Below are positions 33,114 to 41,815 of a DNA stretch of 54,857 nt, piece after piece. The stretch spans positions 1 to 54,857 of the forward strand of contig JADBWK010000069.1 of the NCBI GenBank assembly GCA_020404895.1, given 5' to 3'. A model generated the notes under the pieces. The model made no database searches, was not told the origin of the DNA, and saw nothing but the letters and a program-made list of their open reading frames with translations. Position 1 is the first letter of the stretch, and the number at the start of each line of letters is the position of its first letter. The stretch is from Pseudanabaena sp. M085S1SP2A07QC. Lineage in GTDB: Bacteria > Cyanobacteriota > Cyanobacteriia > Pseudanabaenales > Pseudanabaenaceae. A program made the position numbers and the translations under genes.

Positions 33114-33977
33114 ATGATCGCCTCTTCACCTTCTTTCAACCCAATTTTTACGATAAATAGCCCCAACCCTGATATTACTGAACCATCAGATGATCTGCTC
33201 GAAATTGCAGGGCGTAAGTTCCGATCACGCTTAATGACTGGCTCAGGAAAATATGCCAACTTCGAGGTAATGCGTCAGGCGATCGCCGCCAGTGGTTGCG
33301 AGATCGTCACCGTGGCAGTGCGTCGGGTGCAAACTAATGCGGCAGGTCATGAAGGGTTAGCTGAAGCGATCGATTGGAGCAAATATTGGCTGTTGCCCAA
33401 CACTGCTGGCTGTCAAACTGCCGATGAAGCAGTGCGCGTGGCAAGATTGGGGCGCGAGATGGCAAAGATTTTGGGGCAAGAAGATAATAATTTTGTCAAG
33501 CTAGAAGTAATTCCCGATCTTAAATATTTGCTGCCCGATCCGCTTGGCACTTGTAAAGCCGCCGAACAACTGGTCAAAGAAGGTTTTGCAGTTTTGCCCT
33601 ACATCAATGCTGATCCAAGACTTGCGAAAACCCTCGAAGAAATTGGTTGCGTCACCGTGATGCCCCTCGGTTCGCCCATTGGCTCAGGACAAGGCATTAA
33701 CAATGCTGCAAATATCAGGATTATTATCGAAGAATCGAAAGTGCCTGTAGTTGTCGATGCAGGTATTGGTGTCCCCAGTGAGGCAGCAGCAGCAATGGAA
33801 ATGGGCGCAACTGCTTTATTAGTGAATACGGCGATCGCCTGTGCGAATAATCCTGTGGCGATGGGTCGGGCGATGGGAATGGCAACTGAGGCAGGACGCG
33901 CCGCTTATTTATCAGGACGAATTCCAGTCAAAGCATATGCTAGTGCCAGTTCCCCATTAACTGGGCTAGTTTCATAA
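33114..33977 (+). CDS. thiG: Thiazole synthase
   Basis: 287 residues. After about 25 variable residues comes [20 protein letters not shown], then [33 protein letters not shown], the Schiff-base Lys region [16 protein letters not shown], and [20 protein letters not shown] with [11 protein letters not shown]. ThiG joins deoxyxylulose phosphate, ThiS thiocarboxylate and dehydroglycine into thiazole phosphate for thiamine. Cytosolic. thiE lies at 42 kb, not in the same operon. ATG 33114; an internal start near residue 25 is possible but not needed. Stop inside a palindrome. Confidence 0.94.
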   Translation: MIASSPSFNPIFTINSPNPDITEPSDDLLEIAGRKFRSRLMTGSGKYANFEVMRQAIAASGCEIVTVAVRRVQTNAAGHEGLAEAIDWSKYWLLPNTAGCQTADEAVRVARLGREMAKILGQEDNNFVKLEVIPDLKYLLPDPLGTCKAAEQLVKEGFAVLPYINADPRLAKTLEEIGCVTVMPLGSPIGSGQGINNAANIRIIIEESKVPVVVDAGIGVPSEAAAAMEMGATALLVNTAIACANNPVAMGRAMGMATEAGRAAYLSGRIPVKAYASASSPLTGLVS

Positions 33978-34011
33978 AACATAGGGTTGCAATGCAACCC
34001 TACGTTTTATG
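33973..34011. terminator. Palindrome containing both stop codons (thiG and glycosyltransferase)
   Basis: 18-base arms CATAAAACATAGGGTTGC with one mismatch, around AAT. thiG TAA is 33975-33977 and the convergent gene's TAA 34007-34009, at mirrored positions. Confidence 0.88.
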
Positions 34012-35014
34012 GTTTCAAACGTTTTAGTATCTTTGTCCATATTCTTTGCGATCGCAGTTTCAGCACTTGCCAATAATCTAAGTCGGGAATATTGCTTTGA
34101 TATAACTGCTTGTGATCAAAAAACTCATTGAGTTCTGCCAAAATCACCTGTAACCGCATAGTGATATTTTCAGGACGATGCTCTTCTAATAATGTTGGTG
34201 ACAAAGATAACTTTTGATTGGTCTGAATTACTTTGAGAATCCGTTGCATATCAAACTCTTGTGAATATCCTGCAATCTTGTAACAGTTAAAAGCTGGATC
34301 TAAATAATCTGATAATCCATGATTGACGCTCGAAAAGACTTGGCAGCCACAGGCTAGAGCCTCCATCGGTTGCAGTCCAAATCCTTCAGTAACGCCCTGA
34401 ACTGCCCAATATTCTGCGGAATCGTATAGATAAACCTTAGCGTGATTAAATAATCCTTCCAAATCTTCAACATAGCGATCAACTACTTCCACACGACATT
34501 GCTTTTGCAAAGCAGGAATTAATTGGTTCATCAAATAACTAGATGATTTGCGAGCCTGTACCAGTACATCAATATCGCGATCGCGATGTTGATCTTGAAA
34601 TTTATTGGAGATTTCATTTGGCAAATAATAAATTAATGAATGCGGCGATCGCTGTCCCCAATATCCGAGAGTATTACGACTGACGGTAATAATTGGCACA
34701 CTAGCAGGTAAATTAAATCCATATTCCGCACTATGAGCATGGTAAATCGCATTCAAACGTTTTAGTGTAGGGACTAGCTTAGCAACATCAAACCCCCAAC
34801 TCATCACAAAAATCACATCATCCAAAGCTCGAAATGTATCGTCCCCTTTCAGTAAATCATCTAACCATAAATGCCCTTTCTCTCGTTGACGATAGGTGAC
34901 TACTTCCGCAGGACAAACTTTTTTAACTAATTCCAAGGTTTTTAGCTCAGCCCATAATCCGCCGCAAGCAAATTTATTTGTAGTTCCTGGTAGCAAAAAG
35001 TATAGTCTTCTCAT
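34007..35014 (-). CDS. Glycosyltransferase, GT-B fold, family 1/4-like
   Basis: 335 residues. N-terminal MRRLYFLLPGTTNKFACGGL, Rossmann-like first half with AIYHAHSAEYGFNLPASVPI, and a C-terminal nucleotide-sugar site GVTEGFGLQPMEALACGCQV followed by FSSVNHGLSDYL, the E(x7)E pattern of retaining GT4-type enzymes. It would add a sugar to a polysaccharide, lipid or protein; donor and acceptor are unknown. No signal or membrane helix. No polysaccharide cluster surrounds it. ATG 35014, divergent from the 35045 membrane gene. Confidence 0.82.
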   Translation of the reverse strand: MRRLYFLLPGTTNKFACGGLWAELKTLELVKKVCPAEVVTYRQREKGHLWLDDLLKGDDTFRALDDVIFVMSWGFDVAKLVPTLKRLNAIYHAHSAEYGFNLPASVPIITVSRNTLGYWGQRSPHSLIYYLPNEISNKFQDQHRDRDIDVLVQARKSSSYLMNQLIPALQKQCRVEVVDRYVEDLEGLFNHAKVYLYDSAEYWAVQGVTEGFGLQPMEALACGCQVFSSVNHGLSDYLDPAFNCYKIAGYSQEFDMQRILKVIQTNQKLSLSPTLLEEHRPENITMRLQVILAELNEFFDHKQLYQSNIPDLDYWQVLKLRSQRIWTKILKRLKP

Positions 35015-35044
35015 TTATCAAGTTCAAATATTAGGCTCAAATCC

Positions 35045-35644
35045 TTGTTAAACAAGTTTAGGTTAAAAGAGATAACCAGCAAAAAACTCCATTGGAGTTT
35101 TTTGCCTCTATGGATTGTGGCTACAGCTTTCAGTTATGCAGGCGGAGGCAAAGTTAGCGGGTTTGTTTCAGACTATGTAAAGGGTGATTTTGGGGTGTTT
35201 TTGAGTTTTGCCGTGATGAGTTTGGCGATCGCCATAGCCCAGTGGTTAGTGATCAGGCGACATATTCGCGGCTTGGGATGGTTATGGACGACTTTAGTAG
35301 GCGGTGCGGTGGGCGGATCACTCATTTCTTGGGCGAGTTTTCAATTAGCGGTTACCTATGGTGATGCGGTGGATTTATTAGCGATTTATGCTTGTTTACG
35401 GGGTTTTTCGACGGGGGTTATGCAATGGACATGGATGAAACAGCACTTTAAGCGATCGGGATGGTGGATTGTTGGTACTACAGTCAGTTGGTATGTAGGC
35501 GTAATGGTAGGCAGTTTATTGATCAGGCAGTTGGGATATTTTTTAACGCTGGTGGTCGGGGCAATTTACGGATTGCTGACAGGGATCACCTTGCTTTTAT
35601 TTTTCTGGGATCGGTTTACTTCCTCTCAAGCGCCAAATAAATGA
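35045..35644 (+). CDS. Hypothetical multi-pass membrane protein
   Basis: 199 residues with about six hydrophobic helices: HWSFLPLWIVATAFSYAGGG, VFLSFAVMSLAIAIAQWLVI, WLWTTLVGGAVGGSLISWAS, LAIYACLRGFSTGVMQWTWM, WIVGTTVSWYVGVMVGSLLI and FLTLVVGAIYGLLTGITLLL. The repeated Q-W pattern (AQWLVIRRHIRGLGWLW; MQWTWMKQHFKRSGWWI) suggests an internal duplication of a two-helix unit plus basic loop. I do not recognise a named family. Start is a TTG at 35045; weak support. Its last codons SQAPNK and TGA lie in a palindrome arm. Confidence 0.65.
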   Translation: MLNKFRLKEITSKKLHWSFLPLWIVATAFSYAGGGKVSGFVSDYVKGDFGVFLSFAVMSLAIAIAQWLVIRRHIRGLGWLWTTLVGGAVGGSLISWASFQLAVTYGDAVDLLAIYACLRGFSTGVMQWTWMKQHFKRSGWWIVGTTVSWYVGVMVGSLLIRQLGYFLTLVVGAIYGLLTGITLLLFFWDRFTSSQAPNK

Positions 35645-35683
35645 AGGTGGCGCTTTGCGCCGCCTTTATTTATTTGGCGCTTG
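35627..35683. terminator. 57-bp palindrome encoding the end of the membrane protein, GC-TTT-GC centre
   Basis: 27-base arms starting CAAGCGCCAAATAAATGAAG, with two mismatches, around TTT. The left arm encodes the final residues Gln-Ala-Pro-Asn-Lys and the stop. Confidence 0.8.
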
Positions 35684-35754
35684 AATTTCTATACCTCTCA
35701 TTTTCTAGGCGCACTAAAGTTACACTAAGACATAAGTTCATATGATGATTAGGC

Positions 35755-37701
35755 ATGGCACTTTTTACACTGCGATCGCTCCGCAAAGATTTTGGCATCA
35801 AGGAAATCCTCAAGGATGCAAGTTTTAGCCTCGATGAAGGCGATAAAGTCGGACTGATTGGCACAAATGGTTCGGGAAAATCCACATTACTTAAAATGAT
35901 CGCGGGGCTAGAACATATTGATGGCGGTGAACTTTGGGTAAATTCCAGCGCCAAAATCATCTATTTACCACAACAGCCAGACCTGAATGAAGAAAATACG
36001 GTCTTAGAACAGGTATTTGCCGATAGTGGCGAACAGATGTCCTTAGTCAAGGAATATGAAGAAATTTCCGATAAGTTAACCCACGGACATGGCGATATGG
36101 ATCGGTTGCTAGAGCAACTATCGCGAGTATCTGAACGCATGGATCAGACGGGGGCTTGGGATTTGGAGACTAATGCCAAAATTGTGTTAACTAAATTAGG
36201 AATTGACGATCTCGAAGCGAAAATCGGTAGTCTTTCGGGTGGATATCGCAAAAGAATTGCGATCGCCTCAGCATTGCTCTCTGCGCCTGATGTTTTATTA
36301 ATGGATGAGCCGACCAACCATCTAGATGCGCTCTCGGTGGAATGGTTACAGAGCTATCTTAATCGCTATCGTGGTGCTTTATTGCTGATTACCCACGATC
36401 GCTATTTTCTAGATCGCGTCACCAATCGCATTATCGAAATTGATCGCGGCGACCTGTATTCCTATTCAGGCAATTATTCCTATTATTTAGAGAAAAAAGC
36501 GGAAGCAGAAGAGTCATCACTAAGTACGCAGCGTAAACATGCAGGACTATTACGGCGGGAATTGGAATGGTTGAAAAAAGGACCTAAGGCGCGGAGTACC
36601 AAGCAGAAGGCACGCATTGATCGCGCCCATGCTCTGCAAGCCACCGAGTTTAAACAAGCCAATGCTAAAGTTGATATCACCACCGCAGGGCGACGCATCG
36701 GCAAAAAAGTAGTAGAACTCGATCGCATTAGTAAATCCTTTGGCGATCGCACCCTAATTAAAGATTTTTCCTACAACTTCACTCCCGAAGATCGCATCGG
36801 CATTATTGGCTCCAATGGCGCTGGTAAATCCACACTGATGAATATGATCATCGGAAAATTGCAGCCTGATGCAGGCACTGTAGAAATTGGTACGACGATC
36901 CATTTCGGCTATTTCGATCAACATTCTGACGATCTGGCTGAACATGGTAATCAGCGTGTCATTGACTATCTCAAAGATGTCTCTGAACTAGTCAAGACCT
37001 CGGATGGGAGCATCATTACTGCTTCGCAAATGTTAGAGCGATTTCTCTTTCCTGGTAATACGCAATATGCGCCGATCAATAAACTTTCTGGTGGCGAAAA
37101 GCGGCGCTTATTCCTTCTCAAGGTCTTGATGGCAGCTCCGAACGTCTTGATCCTTGATGAACCAACTAACGACCTTGATGTGCAGACTCTCGCTGTATTA
37201 GAAGAATATCTCGAAGACTTTAATGGCTGCGTGATTGTAGTATCCCACGATCGCTACTTTCTTGATCGCACGGTTGAAATGGTGTTTTCCTTTGAGCCAG
37301 AAGGTGAAGTTCGCTTGTACCCTGGCAATTATTCTATCTATTTGGAATATAAAAAAGACGAAGCGGAGAAAGGCTCTAGTAACGCAAAAGAGCAAACTAA
37401 TAAAGTTGTTAAAGAACAGAAATCGAGTAATGTTATCCCATCTGTGGCTGAAACTGCTAAACCGAAAACTGAGTCCAAAAAGCCTTCACAACTTTCTTAC
37501 AAAGAGAAACGCGAGTATGAAGAACTAGAAGCTAAAATCCCCAAACTAGAGGAAGAAAAGACCCAAACCGAGAAAAAGCTCTATCACAATCCGCCTACTG
37601 GTCATACAGAATTGCAGAAACTGTCTGATCGCTTAGCAGAATTAACTGTAGCGATCGATAAATCTACTGAGCGTTGGCTAGAACTTGCTGAGCGTTTATA
37701 G
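35755..37701 (+). CDS. uup: ABC-F family ATPase, Uup-like
   Basis: 648 residues, two ABC domains and no membrane part. First: Walker A GTNGSGKST, signature LSGGYRKRIAIA, Walker B VLLMDEPTNHLD. Linker of charged helices (about 240-300, LRRELEWLKKGPKARSTKQK). Second: IGSNGAGKST, LSGGEKRRLFLL, VLILDEPTNDLD. The C-terminal coiled coil (LSYKEKREYEELEAKIPKLE to ERWLELAERL) is the Uup-type DNA/ribosome-contacting domain. ABC-F proteins act on the ribosome exit/E site; Uup also limits transposon precise excision in E. coli (established for that species). ATG 35755. Monocistronic. Confidence 0.93.
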   Translation: MALFTLRSLRKDFGIKEILKDASFSLDEGDKVGLIGTNGSGKSTLLKMIAGLEHIDGGELWVNSSAKIIYLPQQPDLNEENTVLEQVFADSGEQMSLVKEYEEISDKLTHGHGDMDRLLEQLSRVSERMDQTGAWDLETNAKIVLTKLGIDDLEAKIGSLSGGYRKRIAIASALLSAPDVLLMDEPTNHLDALSVEWLQSYLNRYRGALLLITHDRYFLDRVTNRIIEIDRGDLYSYSGNYSYYLEKKAEAEESSLSTQRKHAGLLRRELEWLKKGPKARSTKQKARIDRAHALQATEFKQANAKVDITTAGRRIGKKVVELDRISKSFGDRTLIKDFSYNFTPEDRIGIIGSNGAGKSTLMNMIIGKLQPDAGTVEIGTTIHFGYFDQHSDDLAEHGNQRVIDYLKDVSELVKTSDGSIITASQMLERFLFPGNTQYAPINKLSGGEKRRLFLLKVLMAAPNVLILDEPTNDLDVQTLAVLEEYLEDFNGCVIVVSHDRYFLDRTVEMVFSFEPEGEVRLYPGNYSIYLEYKKDEAEKGSSNAKEQTNKVVKEQKSSNVIPSVAETAKPKTESKKPSQLSYKEKREYEELEAKIPKLEEEKTQTEKKLYHNPPTGHTELQKLSDRLAELTVAIDKSTERWLELAERL

Positions 37702-37705
37702 TTTT

Positions 37706-37778
37706 TAAGTAGCTAGACATAATTAGTGACAGATCAAAACCCGTAAGGTTACGCCCCTATGGGGCGTAACCTTACTTT
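37706..37778. mobile_element. Family B MITE, copy 2, right end lost
   Basis: TTAAGTAGCTAGACATAATT at the left, then hairpin CCGTAAGGTTACGCCCC / GGGGCGTAACCTTAC. The right-end GATTTATT...TACTT is absent; a different hairpin (37781-37810) follows instead. Confidence 0.7.
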
Positions 37779-37780
37779 AG

Positions 37781-37810
37781 CTTATAAAAGTATCGTCACA
37801 CTTTTATAAG
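37781..37810. repeat. Hairpin CTTATAAAAGT / ACTTTTATAAG
   Basis: 11-base arms around ATCGTCAC. Its loop and flanks (AAAAGT...GTCACACTTTT) resemble the TATACCAA-type hairpins at 29694 and 49281. Confidence 0.6.
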
Positions 37811-37837
37811 TTAAAAAGCAAATCCTGTAACGGTTTT

Positions 37838-37872
37838 AAAAGCACAAAATGGCTACGCCATTTTGTGCTTTT
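37838..37872. repeat. Palindrome, GC-TAC-GC centre
   Basis: Two perfect 16-base arms AAAAGCACAAAATGGC around TAC, within the 37.7-38.4 kb repeat island. The core CACAAAATGGC also occurs in the 13859-13921 hairpin. Confidence 0.75.
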
Positions 37873-37879
37873 GTATTAC

Positions 37880-37977
37880 TACTCCCTTCCCAGTGAAAAA
37901 TTAGACGTTGCGGCGCAAAGCGCCGCAACGTCTAATTCTTGGTTTTATATGGCTATTTCTTTGGTGGGAAGGGAGTA
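37880..37977. mobile_element. 98-bp MITE-like element with 13-bp terminal inverted repeats
   Basis: Ends are TACTCCCTTCCCA and its exact complement TGGGAAGGGAGTA. Inside is a hairpin (37899-37937) with AATTAGACGTTGCGGCGC arms (18 bp) around AAA. No coding capacity. Only one copy in this window. Confidence 0.65.
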
Positions 37978-38110
37978 TGCAATTTATACATTGCTTATAT
38001 TTAAAATTACAGGACATCACTGAATACTCAGTATAAATACTGATTTTCCGTATTTATAAAGCATGTTACTAAGTGTATCCGCTATATTTGTTATATCTTT
38101 TGCAAAACGT

Positions 38111-38299
38111 AAGTAGATGGACATAATTAACTACAAACCCAAATCCGTAGGATTTGCCTCTGCGGGTGGAGTTTACAGTGCATTGCGATCAAACAAACCA
38201 AGCAAATTTTTGAAAGTATGGCTTTGCAACACTTTCAAAAATTTGCTTGGTTTGTTTGATCGGCAATTGCTGCAAGTAATTGATTCTGCACAGGTACTT
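38111..38299. mobile_element. Family B MITE, copy 3, with a nested 75-bp hairpin
   Basis: Left AAGTAGATGGACATAATTAA and right GATTCTGCACAGGTACTT match family B ends, but the length is 189 instead of 105. The extra DNA includes a hairpin at 38187-38261 with two perfect 31-base arms (GATCAAACAAACCAAGCAAA...) and a 13-base loop. The rest of the island (37978-38110, 38300-38398) is AT-rich with no recognised feature. Confidence 0.7.
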
Positions 38300-38398
38300 A
38301 TGAGTGCCTAAAAATAATTATTGAAGTGGCTACGCCATTTTAGCGATTCCTAAAGCTTTACGAGCGAACAAACAAATAGCTTCACCCAAAAAATAGCC

Positions 38399-40909
38399 TT
38401 GACTAATAATCACCCATCAACACAAATAGCACCTAATAGCTCAAGGTGGAATCTGGCTCATTTTGGGATAGAACTTAAAAATCCTCGCTATTGGTTTGAG
38501 GTAATCGGCATCGCGATCGCCTATTTTGCATCCTCTTGGATAATCGCTAATACTATCCCTAGACTTTATGGTCCTTCTCCTGTCTGGCCAGGAGCGGGGT
38601 TTAATGTGGGGTTACTTTTAGCATTTGGGCGATCGCGATGGTTAGGCGTTTTTTTAGGCATCCTATTTTTTAACCTTCATCGAAACTGGTTAACTGTTTT
38701 AATTCCAGCATTAGGATCAAGCATTGGTTCCACCATTGGCACATTGATCACCGTTTCACTGATATTAAGATTTACGCGCACAACTTACCCCTTCCATCAA
38801 GTTCGCCATGTAGTTATGTTTTCTCTATGTTCCCTATTTAGTGGAACCATCTTCCAGACCATTACGGGCACTGGCATATATATTCTCACTAAACGATATG
38901 AGGGGAATTTCCTACAAGATTTTTTCTTGCCATGGTGGATTGGGGATTCGATAGGGGTGTTGATTTTTGCATCTATCGCCTTAACATGGCTGCGATCGCC
39001 TCGAGACAATACGATCAAATCTTGGCTGAATTTGGAAGTAGCTATTGCGATAAGTAGTTTAATCTTAGTTGCCTATTTCTCCTTTTATCAAAGCCAACCT
39101 ATAGAATACTTACTATTACCACCATTGCTCTGGTCAGCTTTTCGTTTTGGGGCAAAGATAACTACCTTGCTAATCATGCTTGTTAGCATGACAGCCTCTG
39201 TAGCAACAGCATATAAGTTTGGCGTTTTTTATAAAGCTATAGGTCAAGGAGATTCTCTGTTATTACTACAAATCTTTATGGGTGTAATCGCTTTGACGAC
39301 AATGATCACTATTGCCATTGTAGAAGAAAACCGTAAAGCAAACTTATGCTTGCAAAGAGCTAATGCCGATTTAGAGCAAAGGGTGCTTGAGCGTACTAGT
39401 GCTCTGCGTCAAAGTGAAGCTAAGGCTCTAGAACTAGCGTCTAAAGCTGAATCTGCTAATCAAGCTAAAAGTGCTTTCATTGCCAATATGAGCCATGAAC
39501 TGCGATCGCCACTAAATGCAGTACTTGGCTTTTCGCAAATGATGATGAGAGCGAAGAATTTAACAGCAGAACATTATGAAAGCGTCAGTATTATTAATCA
39601 AAGCGGCGATTACCTGTTAACACTTATTAACAACATTCTTGACCTATCAAAAATTGAAGCAGGTAAAACAACTCTAAATATACAAACTTTTGATCTAGAG
39701 CATTTGTTAGATGATATCGAAGATATGTTCCAACTAAGTGCATTCAATGCTGGAATTAGCCTAGTTTTTGAGCGTGATGTCAGTGTTCCCAAATATATCT
39801 GTACTGATCAAGTCAAGTTGCGCCAAGTCCTGATCAATTTGATTGGCAATGGGATCAAATTTACTAAGAATGGCTCGGTTTCCGTTGTTGTTACCAATGC
39901 TGGTCAGTCTAAAAATATATCGGTTGAAACTTTAGCGGAAACTTTAGAATCTTCATCAGATGATAAATGCATTCTCAATTTCAGCATTCGCGATACAGGA
40001 CAGGGTATTGCCGATGAAGAATTGTCCGAATTATTTATATCCTTTTCTCAAGCTCAAGCAGGACGTGAAAAGCAAGAAGGCACAGGCTTAGGCTTAGCAA
40101 TTAGCCGCAGGTTTGTGCAGTTGATGGGTGGTGAGATCTCAGTCACTAGTGAACTTGGCAAAGGTTCTACTTTCCAGTTTCAGATTCACGCGCAACTTGG
40201 TAAAGAGATTGTTAGTAATCCTAACGAAAAAAGACGAGCATTAGCCCTTGCTCCTGAGCAACCCAATTACAAAATCTTAGTTGTGGATGATAAACCCGTT
40301 AATTGTCAATTGTTAGTAAAGCTACTAAGACCGATGGGCTTTGAAGTCCAAGAAGCTAACAATGGACAAGAGGCGATCGCCATCTGGGATCAGTGGGAGC
40401 CACACTTAATCTGGATGGATATGCGAATGCCAGTCATGGACGGCTATGAAGCGACAAAATACATCAAGTCCACTATTAAAGGCAATGCTACTGCTGTGAT
40501 CGCTTTAACAGCCAGTGCATTAGAAGAAGAAAAAGCGATTGTGCTCTCAGTAGGTTGCGACGACTTCATCCGTAAGCCATTTAAAGAACACATAATTTTT
40601 GATACTCTTGCCAAATATTTGGGAGTGAAGTACACTTACGAGAATATTCAGTATAATGAACAAAAAACTCATTTTTCCTCAGAAACACTCCTAGCTCCTG
40701 AAAATTTAAAGGTCATGCCAGATAGCTGGATTATGCAATTATATAGATCATGCCTTGAAGCTGATAAAAATATTGTTATAAACTTAATTGGGCAAATTCC
40801 AGAAAACGAAACTTTCTTAGTGCGATCGCTAACTAAGCTAGTACATAATTTCCAATTTGATAAATTAATTGATTTAACTGAACCTTTACTTTCAAAGTAT
40901 ATTGAATAA
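38399..40909 (+). CDS. MASE1-domain hybrid sensor histidine kinase
   Basis: 836 residues. N-terminal MASE1 membrane sensor with about eight helices (35-310; PSPVWPGAGFNVGLLLAFGR). A coiled coil (ADLEQRVLERTSALRQSEAK) leads to HisKA with the phospho-His in FIANMSHELRSPLNAVLGFS (about 360), HATPase motifs [37 protein letters not shown], and a receiver with LVVDDKPVNCQ, IWMDMRMPVMDG and IRKPFKEH. A C-terminal helical tail of about 80 residues follows. Signal unknown. The chosen start is TTG at 38399, since no ATG precedes the first helix; this is uncertain. The next gene is a response regulator 36 bp on, probably the same operon. Confidence 0.9.
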   Translation: MTNNHPSTQIAPNSSRWNLAHFGIELKNPRYWFEVIGIAIAYFASSWIIANTIPRLYGPSPVWPGAGFNVGLLLAFGRSRWLGVFLGILFFNLHRNWLTVLIPALGSSIGSTIGTLITVSLILRFTRTTYPFHQVRHVVMFSLCSLFSGTIFQTITGTGIYILTKRYEGNFLQDFFLPWWIGDSIGVLIFASIALTWLRSPRDNTIKSWLNLEVAIAISSLILVAYFSFYQSQPIEYLLLPPLLWSAFRFGAKITTLLIMLVSMTASVATAYKFGVFYKAIGQGDSLLLLQIFMGVIALTTMITIAIVEENRKANLCLQRANADLEQRVLERTSALRQSEAKALELASKAESANQAKSAFIANMSHELRSPLNAVLGFSQMMMRAKNLTAEHYESVSIINQSGDYLLTLINNILDLSKIEAGKTTLNIQTFDLEHLLDDIEDMFQLSAFNAGISLVFERDVSVPKYICTDQVKLRQVLINLIGNGIKFTKNGSVSVVVTNAGQSKNISVETLAETLESSSDDKCILNFSIRDTGQGIADEELSELFISFSQAQAGREKQEGTGLGLAISRRFVQLMGGEISVTSELGKGSTFQFQIHAQLGKEIVSNPNEKRRALALAPEQPNYKILVVDDKPVNCQLLVKLLRPMGFEVQEANNGQEAIAIWDQWEPHLIWMDMRMPVMDGYEATKYIKSTIKGNATAVIALTASALEEEKAIVLSVGCDDFIRKPFKEHIIFDTLAKYLGVKYTYENIQYNEQKTHFSSETLLAPENLKVMPDSWIMQLYRSCLEADKNIVINLIGQIPENETFLVRSLTKLVHNFQFDKLIDLTEPLLSKYIE

Positions 40910-40945
40910 CGCTTTGCGTTCTGATTAAATCTGCAAAATTAATTC

Positions 40946-41776
40946 ATGAACTATAACCATTCGCTAGAAATAATGGGCAATATCCTTTTAGTAGATGATC
41001 TGCCAGAAAATTTACAACTATTAAGTGACTTACTAGTTACGCTTGGATATAGTGTCCGAAGTGTAACTAGTGGACGGATGGCTCTTAAAACTGCGAAGGT
41101 AAAACAGCCAGATCTGATTCTTTTAGATATCAAGATGCCAGAGATGGATGGATATCAAGTCTGCCAAGCTCTCAAAGATGATCTAGACTTACGAGATATC
41201 CCTGTAATTTTTATTAGCTCTTTAGATGATGTCTTTGATAAAGTAAAAGCTTTTTGGTCTGGAGGGGTTGATTATATTTGCAAACCTTTCCAAAGCGAGG
41301 AGGTATTAGTTCGTGTCGAAAATCAATTGACAATTCAGCGCCAGAAACGTTTATTGCAAGACGAAATCGCTAGGCATAAAGAAACTGAAGAAATGTTGTA
41401 TCAGTCTAGAGCTTTAGTCACTAGCGTTTTAAATAGTGTGTCTGATGGTATTGCGGCTATGCAGGCAGTTCGCGATCCAATTACTGGAAACATCATGGAT
41501 TTTCGTTGCTTAATCTTAAATCTGATGATATCAAGAATATTTAATCGCTGCCGAGAGGATTTAATTGGTAAATTAGTGCTAAGGAGATTTCTTGAAAAAT
41601 TTAACCGCCAAATGTTTGACCAATTAATTAATGTTGTAGAGACTGGGGTGACTCTAGATGAAGAGATCTACTATTCTTCAGAACCTGTTGGTTGGTATCA
41701 TGTCATAGCTATCAAGTTAGGTGATGGCTTTACAATCACGATTAGAGATATTTCTGCTAAGAAACAACGCACCTAA
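40946..41776 (+). CDS. Response regulator with receiver and PAS-like domain
   Basis: 276 residues. Receiver about 10-130: NILLVDDLPENLQLLSDLLV, DLILLDIKMPEMDGYQVCQA (phospho-Asp), FISSLDD and DYICKPFQSEEVLVRVEN. After a coiled coil (QRQKRLLQDEIARHKETEEM) comes a PAS-like domain ending GDGFTITIRDISAKKQRT. Proteins of this layout usually continue into a kinase or GGDEF module; here the gene stops inside a palindrome, so loss of an output domain is possible. It probably receives phosphate from the adjacent MASE1 kinase. Start ATG 40946, or 40973 (MGNILLVDD). Confidence 0.85.
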   Translation: MNYNHSLEIMGNILLVDDLPENLQLLSDLLVTLGYSVRSVTSGRMALKTAKVKQPDLILLDIKMPEMDGYQVCQALKDDLDLRDIPVIFISSLDDVFDKVKAFWSGGVDYICKPFQSEEVLVRVENQLTIQRQKRLLQDEIARHKETEEMLYQSRALVTSVLNSVSDGIAAMQAVRDPITGNIMDFRCLILNLMISRIFNRCREDLIGKLVLRRFLEKFNRQMFDQLINVVETGVTLDEEIYYSSEPVGWYHVIAIKLGDGFTITIRDISAKKQRT

Positions 41777-41815
41777 AAAATGGGCTGTGCGAAGCACAGC
41801 CCATTTTTTAGGTGC
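41769..41815. terminator. Palindrome containing both stop codons (response regulator and thiE), GC-GAA-GC centre
   Basis: Two perfect 22-base arms GCACCTAAAAAATGGGCTGT plus GC around GAA. Both genes end with the codons ACC TAA (Thr-stop) in mirrored positions: 41771-41776 and 41808-41813. Confidence 0.9.

Noticed and set aside
33982-34010. Possible attenuator or riboswitch linked to thiamine genes
   Set aside because: The structure is a 3' palindrome shared by convergent stops; no TPP-riboswitch motifs were seen near thiG or thiE.
38117-38311. Open frame of 64 codons inside the repeat island
   Set aside because: It is made of the family B MITE and the nested hairpin.
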